Below, one piece after another: positions 34,349 through 43,429 of a stretch of DNA of 64,000 bases. Made by a program: the position numbers and the translations under genes. The notes below the pieces were generated by a model that saw only the letters and a program-made list of their open reading frames with translations, did not search any database and was not told where the DNA came from. Position 1 is the first letter of the stretch; each line of letters begins with the position of its first letter. Source of the DNA: Xiheibacterium sp038325765 (lineage in GTDB: Bacteria > Myxococcota_A > Polyangia > Nannocystales > Nannocystaceae). The DNA lies in NCBI GenBank assembly GCA_038325765.1, contig JBBQJI010000016.1, positions 1 to 64,000 of the forward strand, written 5' to 3'.

Positions 34349-35524
34349 GTGGACCCGATCTACCGCAGCGCGATCAACCGCGACGTCCCCCCGGCCCGGC
34401 CCGGCGAGTTCGCGCCGGTCGCGATCGGCCCCCTATCGATCTGGCCGCCGGTCGTGCTGGCGCCGATGGCCGGCGTCACCAACTACCCGTTCCGCGCGAT
34501 GTGCCGCGGTTTCGGCGCGGGGCTGTACGTCAGCGAGATGATCACGGCGCGACCGCTGTGCGAGGGCAACGCCAAGACCCTCAAGTTGTCGGACTTCGGC
34601 GCCGAGGAGTCGCCGCGCAGCCTGCAGTTGTACGGGGTCGATCCGCACTACGTCGGCGAGGCGGTGCGGCGACTGGTCGACGCGGGCCGCGTCGATCACA
34701 TCGACATGAACTTCGGCTGCCCGGTCCGCAAGGTGACGCGGCGTGGCGGGGGCGCGGCCATCCCGATCAAGCGCCGCCTGCTCGCGGAGATCGTCCGCGC
34801 CGCCGTGCGCAACGCCGGCAGCGTGCCGGTGACGATCAAGTTCCGCATCGGCATCGACGACACCCTGGTCACGTTCCTGGACGCCGGTCGCATCGGCGAG
34901 GCCGAGGGCTGCGCCGCGGTGGCGCTGCACGCCCGCACGGCCGCGCAGCTGTACGACGGGCTCGCGCGCTGGGAGGCGATCGCCGAACTCAAGGCGGCGG
35001 TGCGCACGATCCCAGTGCTTGGTAACGGCGATGTCTGGGAGGCCGAGGATGCGCTGCGGATGATGCGGAGCACCGGCTGCGACGGTGTCGTCGTGGGCCG
35101 CGGTTGTCTGGGCCGGCCGTGGCTGTTCCGCGATCTGGCGGACGTGTTCGACGGCCGCGAGCCCGCCACGCCGCCCGCGCTGGGCGAGGTGGCGGCGATC
35201 ATGCGCAAACACCTGGAGGCCCTGTGCGCGTGGATGGGCGAGGGGCCGGGCGTGCGGATGTTCCGCAAGCACGCGACTTGGTACACCAAGGGTTTTCGCG
35301 GCAGCGCGACCTTCCGCGGCGAGGTCATGCGCTGTGGCACCACCGCGGAGGTCGTCGCCCTGCTCGCGACACTCGATCCCGACGAGGCGTTCCCGCCGAC
35401 CGCGATGCGTGTGCCCCGGGGCAAGACCGCCGGCGTGCAGACCGTCGCGCTCCCCGACGGCTTCCTCGACGATCTCGACGACATCACGCCGCCCGCGGCC
35501 GAAGAGCTCGGCGACGGCGGCTGA
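34349..35524 (+). CDS. dusB: tRNA-dihydrouridine synthase
   Basis: 391 residues from the GTG at 34349. TIM-barrel FMN enzyme reducing uridine to dihydrouridine in tRNA. Motifs: LAPMAGVTNYPFRAMCRGFG, MITARPL, MNFGCPVRKVTRRGGGAAI (catalytic Cys), VTIKFRIGID, ALHARTAAQLYDG and NGDVWEAEDALRMM plus GCDGVVVGRGCLGRPWLFRD. The block order fits the DusB class. About 30 extra residues at the C-terminus are acidic and Pro-rich. Confidence 0.92.
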   Translation: MDPIYRSAINRDVPPARPGEFAPVAIGPLSIWPPVVLAPMAGVTNYPFRAMCRGFGAGLYVSEMITARPLCEGNAKTLKLSDFGAEESPRSLQLYGVDPHYVGEAVRRLVDAGRVDHIDMNFGCPVRKVTRRGGGAAIPIKRRLLAEIVRAAVRNAGSVPVTIKFRIGIDDTLVTFLDAGRIGEAEGCAAVALHARTAAQLYDGLARWEAIAELKAAVRTIPVLGNGDVWEAEDALRMMRSTGCDGVVVGRGCLGRPWLFRDLADVFDGREPATPPALGEVAAIMRKHLEALCAWMGEGPGVRMFRKHATWYTKGFRGSATFRGEVMRCGTTAEVVALLATLDPDEAFPPTAMRVPRGKTAGVQTVALPDGFLDDLDDITPPAAEELGDGG

Positions 35525-35530
35525 CCGCGG

Positions 35531-35570
35531 ACCACCGCGACCCACCGCGACCCACCGCGACCCACCGCGA
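35531..35570. repeat. Four tandem copies of a 10-bp repeat
   Basis: Unit CCCACCGCGA, four copies (first begins ACC), in the 68-bp gap between dusB and the DUF3105 lipoprotein gene. Ten base pairs is about one helical turn. Confidence 0.85.
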
Positions 35571-35579
35571 CTACCAGGG

Positions 35580-35585
35580 TATCCT
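35580..35585 (+). promoter_or_regulatory. TATCCT candidate -10 for the DUF3105 lipoprotein gene
   Basis: TATCCT directly follows the 10-bp repeats and ends 7 nt before the ATG at 35593. No Shine-Dalgarno could fit, so a leaderless mRNA is likely. Confidence 0.4.
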
Positions 35586-35592
35586 TGCCCGC

Positions 35593-36294
35593 ATGCGATG
35601 CCGACTTGCGCTGACCTTGCTCGTGGCCGCCTGCTCCGCGGCGTCCGATGATCCGGTGGCGAGCACGACCGACGAGCCTACCTCCGCCGGATCGAACACC
35701 ACGGCCCCGGGCAGCGAGTCGGGCTCAGGAACCACCGGCGAGTCGACCGGCGGGAATTCCAGCGGCCAGTCCAGCGGCGGCGATTCGTCGAGCACGGCCG
35801 CCGACTCGACCACCTTGCCCGAGGTCTGCGAGATCGCCGACGCGTCTCCGTTCGCCGACGTCGAAGGCTGCCCCGTGCCCATCGGCGAGCCGTCGTGCTC
35901 CGAGGGCCAGGAGCACGTGCCGCAGGATTCCGCGATCGAGTGGCTGTCCGATCCGCCGCACTCGGGTCCGCACTATCCGACGTGGGAGACGTGGGGCGAG
36001 CACGAGGATTGGGTGCCGCGGGGCAACTGGGTGCACAATCTCGAGCACGGCGGCATCGTGCTCGCGTATCGCTGCAACGACGACTGCCCCGACGAGCTCG
36101 CCGTGCTCCGCGAGGTGGTCGCGATGCGCCCCGATCTGCGCATCTTGCTGACCCAGGATCCGCTGCTGGGCGGCGAGCCGCGCTTCGCCGCGATCGCGTG
36201 GACCTGGATCCATCGATTCGACGCCCCGGATCTCGCCGAGCTGCTGTGCTTTGCCGACCAGCATGAGAACTTCGCCCCCGAAGACGTTCCGTGA
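35593..36294 (+). CDS. DUF3105 lipoprotein
   Basis: 233 residues. Signal MRCRLALTLLVAAC with lipobox VAAC (Cys14), then about 60 residues of Ser/Thr/Gly linker. The folded part contains PPHSGPHYPTWETWG and WVHNLEHGGIVLAYRC, the His-rich signature of DUF3105, a family of unknown function found in secreted bacterial proteins. The HSGPHY and HNLEHGG His suggest a metal site (inference). Two extra Cys pairs are present. Confidence 0.82.
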   Translation: MRCRLALTLLVAACSAASDDPVASTTDEPTSAGSNTTAPGSESGSGTTGESTGGNSSGQSSGGDSSSTAADSTTLPEVCEIADASPFADVEGCPVPIGEPSCSEGQEHVPQDSAIEWLSDPPHSGPHYPTWETWGEHEDWVPRGNWVHNLEHGGIVLAYRCNDDCPDELAVLREVVAMRPDLRILLTQDPLLGGEPRFAAIAWTWIHRFDAPDLAELLCFADQHENFAPEDVP

Positions 36295-36305
36295 CCCTGG
36301 GATGG

Positions 36306-36331
36306 CCGGGCTGCCCGCGCGGGCGGCCCGG
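36306..36331. terminator. Strong hairpin after the DUF3105 gene
   Basis: CCGGGCTGCCCGC / GCGGGCGGCCCGG, 13 paired positions with one G-T pair and almost no loop, 12 bp after the stop. No T run follows. The next ~245 bp up to the kinase gene hold nothing else I can recognise. Confidence 0.45.
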
Positions 36332-36577
36332 GCCTCGCGCTGCACGCTGCGCCGAAACGGCCCACTGATCCGGCCCGCAACGGCCTGTAGCGCCATGTGT
36401 GCCCGCCGATGATCGGCCAGCGTCGTCGTCGCCCACGCCGCTTGGCCGCTGCTGATCGGTCGGTTGCGGACGCTCCGCTGCGCACGCGTGCAGCTGTGCC
36501 CGCGGTGCGTTGAACCGCAGCGGGTTTTCCGCGATCGTTGGATCATCCCCGGGGCGCGTCGTTGCGCCCGCCCTTCG

Positions 36578-39500
36578 ATGGCTGATCCGCAAGACCAACC
36601 CGGCGTCCCCGGTCGCGAGCCGCCGTCGGATCCCACCGCGACGATGGACGAGTTCGGCCCGCCGCCGCCCATCGCCGATCCCGAGCGGCTCGGTCGCTTC
36701 CGCATCGTGCGCAGAGTCGGGCAGGGCGCGATGGGTGTCGTGTACGAGGCCATCGACGAGAGCCGCGGGCAGCGGGTCGCGATCAAGGCGATGCACCGAC
36801 TCGGACCCGAGCGCGTGTATCGATTCAAGCGCGAGTTCCGGGCCCTGACCGGCGTGCGCCACCGCAACGTCGTCGCGCTGCACGAGCTGGTCAGCGATCG
36901 CGATCAGCTGTTCTTCACGATGGAGCTGGTCGAGGGCACCGACTTCATCACGGCGCTGTGTGGCCCGCTCGTCTCGGGCCGTCGCCATGCCCCATGCCGC
37001 GATCTGGCGCGGTTGCGCAAGGTGCTGCGCGAACTCGCCGACGGTATCCACGCCATCCACGGCGCCGGCATCCTCCATCGCGACATCAAGCCCTCGAACG
37101 TGCTCGTCACCCCCGAAGATCGCGTCGTGTTGCTCGACTTCGGGCTGGTGCGCGAGCACGGCGTCGAGGACCAGATCGGTGTCACCGCCGACGGTGCGCT
37201 ACTCGGCACCCCCATGTACATGGCGCCCGAGCAGGCGCTGGGAATCGACGTCGGCCCCGCGACCGACTGGTATGCGTTCGCCGAGCTGCTCTACCACGCG
37301 CTCACCGGTGAGCCGCCGTTCGCGAACCTCGGGATGCTGGCGATGCTCGCCGCCAAGCGCGACTCGCTGCCCGCCGCGCCGTCGACGATCACAGACGGCA
37401 TCCCGCCGGATCTCGAGGCGCTGTGCACCGAGCTGCTGGTGTCCGAGCCCGGCGGTCGGCCCACCGGCGAGGCGATCGTCGCCCGCCTCGGCGCAGCGGC
37501 GTCACCGGCCGCCGGCGCGTCGCGGGTGGTCGACGCGTTCTTTGGCCGCACCCGCGAACTCGGGGTGCTGCGCGAGGCCTACGCCGAGGCCAAGAGGCGC
37601 CCCGTGCTGGTGCTGCTCGAGGGTCCGTCGGGCATCGGCAAGACCTCGCTCGCCCGGCACCTCTGCGCCGAGGCGATCGCAGCCGACGACGCGATCGTGC
37701 TCAGCGGCCACTGCTCCGAGCGCGAGTCGATCCCCTACAAGGCGCTCGACGCGGTGATGGACACCTTGGCGCTGCGGCTCGGGGTGCACGCCGATCCGCG
37801 CCAGGTCGAGGCGTTTTTGCCTCGCGACGTCCGTAGCATCGCGCGGCTGTTTCCCGTGCTCCGCGGCGTGCCGGCGATCGCCCTCGCGTGCCGGCTGCGC
37901 GAGGAGGAGGACGAGATCGAGCCGGTCACGGCGCGTCGCCGGGCGATCGCGGCCCTGGGCGAGATGCTCGCGCGTCTCGCCGATCGTCGTCGGCTCATCG
38001 TGCGCATCGATGACTTCCAGTGGGCGGACCACGACAGCGCGGTGCTGCTCGGCGGCGTGCTGCGTCAGGTCGACCCCGCCGCGATGCTGGTGCTGCTCAC
38101 GGTGCGCGACGGTGCCGCCCGCGACGGCACGCCGCTGCAGCGCTTGCTCACCGAACTCGCCGAGCGCGACCACCCGCTGTCGATCCAGCGCCTGGGCATC
38201 GGGCCGCTCCCCGCCGACGAGGCCGAGCTGCTCGCCACCCAGCTGCTCGGGCCGAGAACGATGTCGCGGGCGCGCAGCCTCGCCCGCGACATCGTTCTCG
38301 AGGCCAACGGAAGCCCGTTCTTCGTCGGCGAGCTGGTCCGCTATGCCCAGCTGCTCGACAGCACCGACGGCCTGGCGCTCGACGAGTCGTCGGTGCGGCT
38401 CGACAACGTGATCCGCGGCCGGCTCGCGCGGCTGCCGACAAACGTGCGCAGCGTGCTCGAGGTGGCGGCCGTCGCCGGTGGCCGCACGACCCAGCGCATC
38501 GCCCTGGCGGTGGCCGGGGCCGCCGTCGATCCCGGCGCCGTGCGCAGCCTCGTCGACGATCGCCTCGTACGCCTGCACGGTGCCGAGCTCGACGACGTCC
38601 TCGAGATCGACCACGACCGCATCCGCGAGACCGTGCTCGAGTGCATCGCGCCGGTCGACGTGACCCGGATCCACCTCGCGATCGCGCGGGCGCTCGATGC
38701 TGCGGGCATCGCCGACGAGCCGGCGCTCGCCCACCACTTCCGTGCCGCTGGCGAGTTCCGCCTCGCCCACGATCACACGTTGGCGGCCGCCGAGCAGGCC
38801 GCGGCCGCCCTCGCGTTCGACCGCGCCGCCGCGCTGTATCATGTGGCGCTGTCGCTCGACGTGCTCGCGCCTGGGGAGTACGCCGACGTCGAGGCGAAGA
38901 TGGCCGACGCCTTGGCCAACGCCGGTCGCATCCCCGAGGCGGCGCGGGCCTATCGTCGCGCCGCCGCCCACTGCGGGCCGATGGCGATCGAGTGGCGCCG
39001 CCGCGCCGCCGAACACCTGCTCGCCTCGGGACACACCGACGAGGGCCGCGCCGCGCTCGAGGAGGTGCTGCGCTGTGTCGGGCTATCGCTGCCGTCGTCC
39101 ACGGTGCGGACGCTGGGATCGCTGCTGCTCGATCGCGCCCGACTCGCGATCGGCGGCCTCGAGGTCCGCACGGGCGCCGAGGTGACGCCGCAGGCCCTCC
39201 AGCGCCTGGATGTGTGCTGGACGGCCTCGCGCGGCCTGATCTACACCGACGGCCTCGCGGGCGCGGCGTTCCACGCCCAGCACCTGCGGTTGGCGCTGCG
39301 CTGCGGCGAGCCGGTCCGCATCGCCCGCGCGCTCGCGGTCGAAGGACACATGTCGGTCGCGCTCGGTGCCGATCCCAAGCGCGCAGCGGGCGAGGCCCTG
39401 ATCGCGCGCGCGCAGACGATCGCAGAGTCCGTCGACAGCCACTATGCCCGTGGCATGATCGCCGAGTGCGCCGGCCACGTCGCCATCGCCGTCGGCGACT

Positions 39501-40348
39501 GGCAGGGCTGCTTCGAGCGCCTCGAGCAGGCGATTGCGATCTTCCGCGGGCACTGCACCGGCGTCGCGCACGAGATCGGCATCTGCCGCGCCCACGGTGC
39601 GCTGTGTCTGCAGTTCATGGGCTGCGTCGTCGAGCTCCGCGAGCGTGCGTACGCGCTGCTCGAGGAGAACCGCGATCGGCCCAACCCCTACGTCACGGGC
39701 TTTGCCCGCGGCATCCTGGGCAACATTGCGCTGCTCGCCCCCGATCGCGTCGAGGAGGCGGCCGAGCAGCTCGCGATCTACCAGCGCGACGCGCCGCGCC
39801 GCTTCCAGGGGCAGAGGGTCAACTACGTGTGCCAGCGCGCGGCGCTCGAGCGCTACCGTGGGCGGGCCGATCGGGCGTGGGACATGGGCGAGGCCGACGC
39901 GCCGGCGATCGCCAAGCTCGCGGTGCTACGCTCGCCGCAGGTCGACGCCGAGGTGCAGCTGTGGCGGGCGCAGAACGTCCTGGCCGGTGCGACGATCGTG
40001 GCCGACCCGCGCACGCGCACCGTCCACGCCGCGCGCCCGATCGCTGCGCTGCTCGCCCACCCCTCCAGCCACGCCCAGGCCTATGGCCACCTTTCGCAGG
40101 CCAGCGTCGATGCGCTGCACGGCGATGCCCTGGCGGCGGCCGCTGGGCTGCGGCGGGCGATCGCTCTCTTCGGACGCCACCGCATGCTCGCTTTCGAGGC
40201 CTGCGCCCAGCGTCGGCTGGCGGCGCTCGTCGGTGGCGACGTCGGCCGCGAGTTGCTCGCCCACAGCGACGCCTCGATGGCGCAGATGGAGGTCGTGCGG
40301 CCCGACCGCATCACCGACATGATGACCCCCGGCTTCGCGCGGGCCTGA
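36578..40348 (+). CDS. Ser/Thr protein kinase - AAA ATPase - TPR-like signalling protein
   Basis: 1256 residues from the ATG at 36578. The kinase domain (about 35-300) has the glycine loop VGQGAMGVVYEA, Lys in VAIKAM, GILHRDIKPSNVLV (about 165), LLDFGLVREH and MAPEQAL. An AAA_16/MalT-like ATPase follows: FFGRTRELGVLREAY, Walker A EGPSGIGKTSLAR (about 348) and LIVRIDDFQWADHDSAVLLG (about 477). The remaining 600 residues are helical repeats (TPR-like). This layout matches large myxobacterial kinase-ATPase regulators. It is followed 20 bp later by the ADC/FAD fusion. No DNA-binding domain is seen. Confidence 0.9.
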   Translation: MADPQDQPGVPGREPPSDPTATMDEFGPPPPIADPERLGRFRIVRRVGQGAMGVVYEAIDESRGQRVAIKAMHRLGPERVYRFKREFRALTGVRHRNVVALHELVSDRDQLFFTMELVEGTDFITALCGPLVSGRRHAPCRDLARLRKVLRELADGIHAIHGAGILHRDIKPSNVLVTPEDRVVLLDFGLVREHGVEDQIGVTADGALLGTPMYMAPEQALGIDVGPATDWYAFAELLYHALTGEPPFANLGMLAMLAAKRDSLPAAPSTITDGIPPDLEALCTELLVSEPGGRPTGEAIVARLGAAASPAAGASRVVDAFFGRTRELGVLREAYAEAKRRPVLVLLEGPSGIGKTSLARHLCAEAIAADDAIVLSGHCSERESIPYKALDAVMDTLALRLGVHADPRQVEAFLPRDVRSIARLFPVLRGVPAIALACRLREEEDEIEPVTARRRAIAALGEMLARLADRRRLIVRIDDFQWADHDSAVLLGGVLRQVDPAAMLVLLTVRDGAARDGTPLQRLLTELAERDHPLSIQRLGIGPLPADEAELLATQLLGPRTMSRARSLARDIVLEANGSPFFVGELVRYAQLLDSTDGLALDESSVRLDNVIRGRLARLPTNVRSVLEVAAVAGGRTTQRIALAVAGAAVDPGAVRSLVDDRLVRLHGAELDDVLEIDHDRIRETVLECIAPVDVTRIHLAIARALDAAGIADEPALAHHFRAAGEFRLAHDHTLAAAEQAAAALAFDRAAALYHVALSLDVLAPGEYADVEAKMADALANAGRIPEAARAYRRAAAHCGPMAIEWRRRAAEHLLASGHTDEGRAALEEVLRCVGLSLPSSTVRTLGSLLLDRARLAIGGLEVRTGAEVTPQALQRLDVCWTASRGLIYTDGLAGAAFHAQHLRLALRCGEPVRIARALAVEGHMSVALGADPKRAAGEALIARAQTIAESVDSHYARGMIAECAGHVAIAVGDWQGCFERLEQAIAIFRGHCTGVAHEIGICRAHGALCLQFMGCVVELRERAYALLEENRDRPNPYVTGFARGILGNIALLAPDRVEEAAEQLAIYQRDAPRRFQGQRVNYVCQRAALERYRGRADRAWDMGEADAPAIAKLAVLRSPQVDAEVQLWRAQNVLAGATIVADPRTRTVHAARPIAALLAHPSSHAQAYGHLSQASVDALHGDALAAAAGLRRAIALFGRHRMLAFEACAQRRLAALVGGDVGRELLAHSDASMAQMEVVRPDRITDMMTPGFARA

Positions 40349-40368
40349 CCGCGCCCCACAGGAGGGAC

Positions 40369-43300
40369 ATGACCGACGAGGAATTCCGCAAGCCCGAGGG
40401 CGACGACGGCGCGGCGACCCGGATCGCGCGCACCGATGGACTCGATCTCGGTGCGTTGACCGAGGGCCGCGGCACCATCGACACGCGCGTGGTGGTGCGG
40501 GTCCTGCGGGCGGCCGACGTCGCGAACATGCTGCCGCGCGGCCTGCAGCTCGCCCCCCAGCCCCTGGTGGGACCCGACCGGCACCCAGTGTTCGTATCGT
40601 TCGGCCACAACCGCTTCTCGGCGTGGTTCGGTGAGATGGACTACCACGAGCTGATGATCGGCATCCCGTGGGTCGAGTACGAAGAGGAGCGCATGGCGAT
40701 GCGCGGGCCGTTCATCTACATGCCGCGGCTGTACCTCGACGCGCGCGTGCCCCAGATCCTCGGCGAGCGCATCTTCGGCTACGAGAAGCTCGCCGGCGTC
40801 TTTGCGCAAGAAGACGACACATGGCGGATTCACGACGCCGACGGCGACGCCCTGGTGAGCGGCGAGTTCGCCAGCGACGGCGACGCCCGCCCGCCGGAGG
40901 GTTGGGCCAACTTCGCCTGGGTGCGCAAGCTCCTCGAGATGCCGACGATCAGCCAGTCGCTGCGGCGCTTCGATCGTCACGCCCGCACACTCGGCGACGA
41001 CCGCCAGCGATTCGTCGCCTCCAACGTGCGCTATCTGCTGTCGGGTATGGACTGGGACGGCCAGCCGGTCGCGCCGACGATCGAGCCGCTGCGGGCGACG
41101 ATGACCTTTGGCGATGGCGCGAGCCTGCCGCCTGGTCTGCCCGCGGATGCGCTGGTGTCCGGCTCACTCGCCGACGGGGTGCTCGGTGCGTTCCGGATGC
41201 GCGCCCAGCAGGTCGTGTCGCCGCCCGGACCGACCGCCGACGCCCGCTATCCGCCGGGCGGTGGCCGCAAACTGCGGGTGTGCGTGCTCGGCGGTGGTCC
41301 GGCCGCGTGCGCTGCTGCGTACTACCTCGCCCGGCAACGCCACGAGTACGGGGTCTCGCTGTACACGATGGGTTGGCGGCTGGGCGGCAAGTGTGCTGCG
41401 GGCCGCAACCCCGACGCGCACGACCGCATCGAGGAACACGGCCTCCACGCCTTCTTGGGCTTCTATCGCAACGCGATCCGCACGGTTGCCGAGGTCTACG
41501 GCGACGCAGGTCGGCAGGTCACCGCTGCCGACGGGCCGATCGCGGGGGCGTTCCGCTCCCAAGCCGACGTCGGCGTGCTCGATCGTCACGCCGGCCGCTG
41601 GAGCTACTTCCCCACGCCGCTGGGCACCAACGATCGCGTCCCGGGCAGGATACCGCCCGGCGGTGAAGAGGCGCCCGCCGACATGGCGGTCGCGCTGCAC
41701 GGGCTCATCCGCCGCATCGGCTTCGAGATCGGGAGCGCCGCTGACGAGGACGGCGACGCCCAGGGTCCGCTGTCCCGCGTATTCGAGCTGGTCAGCGCAC
41801 CGTGGCGCGCGGCGATCGCCGAGCTCGATCACTGGCTCGATCGCGAGGGCGACATCGCTCTCGAGCGCTTCGTCGAGACCCCGGTCGCAGCGTCGCGAAC
41901 CAAACGCTGGATGATCTCGGTCCTGAAGCAGGTGCGCACGGGCCTCGATTGGTACTACGAGGATCGGGTCGAGACCTCGCGCCGCGCATGGTTCCATTGG
42001 GGCGGCCTCGACACCCTGCTCACGATCGCGATCGGCGTGCTGGTCGAATCCACCCTCGACTTCGACGACCTCGACGATCGCGACATGATCGCGTGGCTGC
42101 TCGAGCACGGGCTTTCACCCGAGCATGCCGATATCTCGACCATCACGCAGGTCTACGAGACGCTGTTCGCCCACGCCCCGGATCTGCCCTACCGCGTCGC
42201 CGATCTGGCCTGCGGCGTGGGCCTGCGGTGGTTCTTGCTGGTGTCGTTCGGCTACGACGGTTATCCCGCCTACGATTTCCGTTGGTCGTGCCCCGAGACG
42301 CTGATGACGCCGTACTACGAGGCGCTCGTCGCCCACGGCGCCCTGATCCATTTCTTCCACCGCACCGTGGGCATCGAGATCGAGGGCGAGGGCGACGACC
42401 GTCACCTGGCGCGCGTGCGCATGCAGATCCAGGCGAGTGTGGCCGGAACGGGCCCTTACGTGCCGTTTTTGCCGGGTGTCGAGGCCGCCGGTGCGCCGCC
42501 GGTGTGGCCGATGGTCCCCAATTTCGACCAGCTCGTCGAAGGCGAGATGCTGCGCGCGCGAGGCGTCGATCTCGAGGACGCCTACGCCGACTGGCCCGGC
42601 GTCGGCGAGCGCGTGCTGCAACGGGGCGACGACTTCGATATCTGCATCGTCGGCATCTCGCTCGGCGCTCTGCCGCCCGTGATCGCGCCGCTCGTCGATC
42701 CGGCCTCGCCCCACTTCGATGCGCGCTGGCGCGACCTCGTCGATCACACCGGCCTCATCCAGACCGCGTCGGTTCAGCTGTGGTTCGATCGCGGCGCCGA
42801 CACGATGTTCGACGACACGCCCGCCGCCGTCGAGGGCACCGGCCGCCGCGGCCTGCTCACCGGCTTCGTGCAACCGCAGGCGAGTCTCGGCCAGCTGTCG
42901 GCGCTCATCGACGTCGAGCGCTGGCCCGATCCGCCGCCGGCTCTGGTCACCTATCACACCGGATCGCTGCTCGCGGGCGTGAAGCTGCCCGTGCCCTCGG
43001 CGCAGACCCGGGACTTTCCGGCCTCCGAGCGGGCGCGGTGGCGCGAGCTGTTCGCCCAGTGGCTGCGCGAGAACCATCGTGGGCTGTTCGACGCCGGCCC
43101 CGCCGATTTCGAGGCGCTGCTCGCCGCGCTGCGGGTGCCTCAAGGCAGCGCGGCTGCCGTCGGCCTCGAACGGCTGTGGGCGCAATCGTTCTGCGTGGCC
43201 TGCCAGCCCTCCGATCTGTACGTGCTGAGCCGTCCGGGCGAGACCCGGCACCGCATGGCGCCGTCGGGCTCCGGGATCCGCTTCATGCTGCTCGCGGGTG

Positions 43301-43416
43301 ACTGGACCAAGACCGACATGAACTGCGGCTGCGTCGAGGCGGCGACCCAATCCGGGATGCTCGCCGCGCGGGCGCTGTCGAACGAGCCACGCTACGTGTG
43401 GCGCGTGGGCTACTGA
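40369..43416 (+). CDS. Fusion of acetoacetate-decarboxylase-like domain and FAD-dependent oxidoreductase
   Basis: 1015 residues, ATG preceded by a perfect GGAGG. Residues about 35-280 look like an acetoacetate-decarboxylase fold (HPVFVSFGHNRFSAWFGEMD, YHELMIGIPWVEYEEE, FIYMPRLYLD). From about 302 comes a Rossmann FAD domain (RVCVLGGGPAACAAAYYLAR, TMGWRLGGKCAAGRN, then IEEHGLHAFLGFYRNA), of the phytoene-desaturase/COG3349 type. The end LLAGDWTKTDMNCGCVEAAT is the usual C-terminal FAD-binding block. Substrate unknown. Co-directional with the kinase gene upstream. Confidence 0.8.
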   Translation: MTDEEFRKPEGDDGAATRIARTDGLDLGALTEGRGTIDTRVVVRVLRAADVANMLPRGLQLAPQPLVGPDRHPVFVSFGHNRFSAWFGEMDYHELMIGIPWVEYEEERMAMRGPFIYMPRLYLDARVPQILGERIFGYEKLAGVFAQEDDTWRIHDADGDALVSGEFASDGDARPPEGWANFAWVRKLLEMPTISQSLRRFDRHARTLGDDRQRFVASNVRYLLSGMDWDGQPVAPTIEPLRATMTFGDGASLPPGLPADALVSGSLADGVLGAFRMRAQQVVSPPGPTADARYPPGGGRKLRVCVLGGGPAACAAAYYLARQRHEYGVSLYTMGWRLGGKCAAGRNPDAHDRIEEHGLHAFLGFYRNAIRTVAEVYGDAGRQVTAADGPIAGAFRSQADVGVLDRHAGRWSYFPTPLGTNDRVPGRIPPGGEEAPADMAVALHGLIRRIGFEIGSAADEDGDAQGPLSRVFELVSAPWRAAIAELDHWLDREGDIALERFVETPVAASRTKRWMISVLKQVRTGLDWYYEDRVETSRRAWFHWGGLDTLLTIAIGVLVESTLDFDDLDDRDMIAWLLEHGLSPEHADISTITQVYETLFAHAPDLPYRVADLACGVGLRWFLLVSFGYDGYPAYDFRWSCPETLMTPYYEALVAHGALIHFFHRTVGIEIEGEGDDRHLARVRMQIQASVAGTGPYVPFLPGVEAAGAPPVWPMVPNFDQLVEGEMLRARGVDLEDAYADWPGVGERVLQRGDDFDICIVGISLGALPPVIAPLVDPASPHFDARWRDLVDHTGLIQTASVQLWFDRGADTMFDDTPAAVEGTGRRGLLTGFVQPQASLGQLSALIDVERWPDPPPALVTYHTGSLLAGVKLPVPSAQTRDFPASERARWRELFAQWLRENHRGLFDAGPADFEALLAALRVPQGSAAAVGLERLWAQSFCVACQPSDLYVLSRPGETRHRMAPSGSGIRFMLLAGDWTKTDMNCGCVEAATQSGMLAARALSNEPRYVWRVGY

Positions 43417-43429
43417 CCCGCGGTGGGCG

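Noticed and set aside
36295..36577. Possible small gene before the kinase gene
   Set aside because: Open frames here lack a ribosome site and family match; the longer kinase start at 36464 adds a non-conserved Arg/Cys-rich stretch.
40081..42108. Minus-strand frames opposite the FAD fusion
   Set aside because: High-GC shadows; no motif, and the plus-strand gene has an excellent ribosome site.
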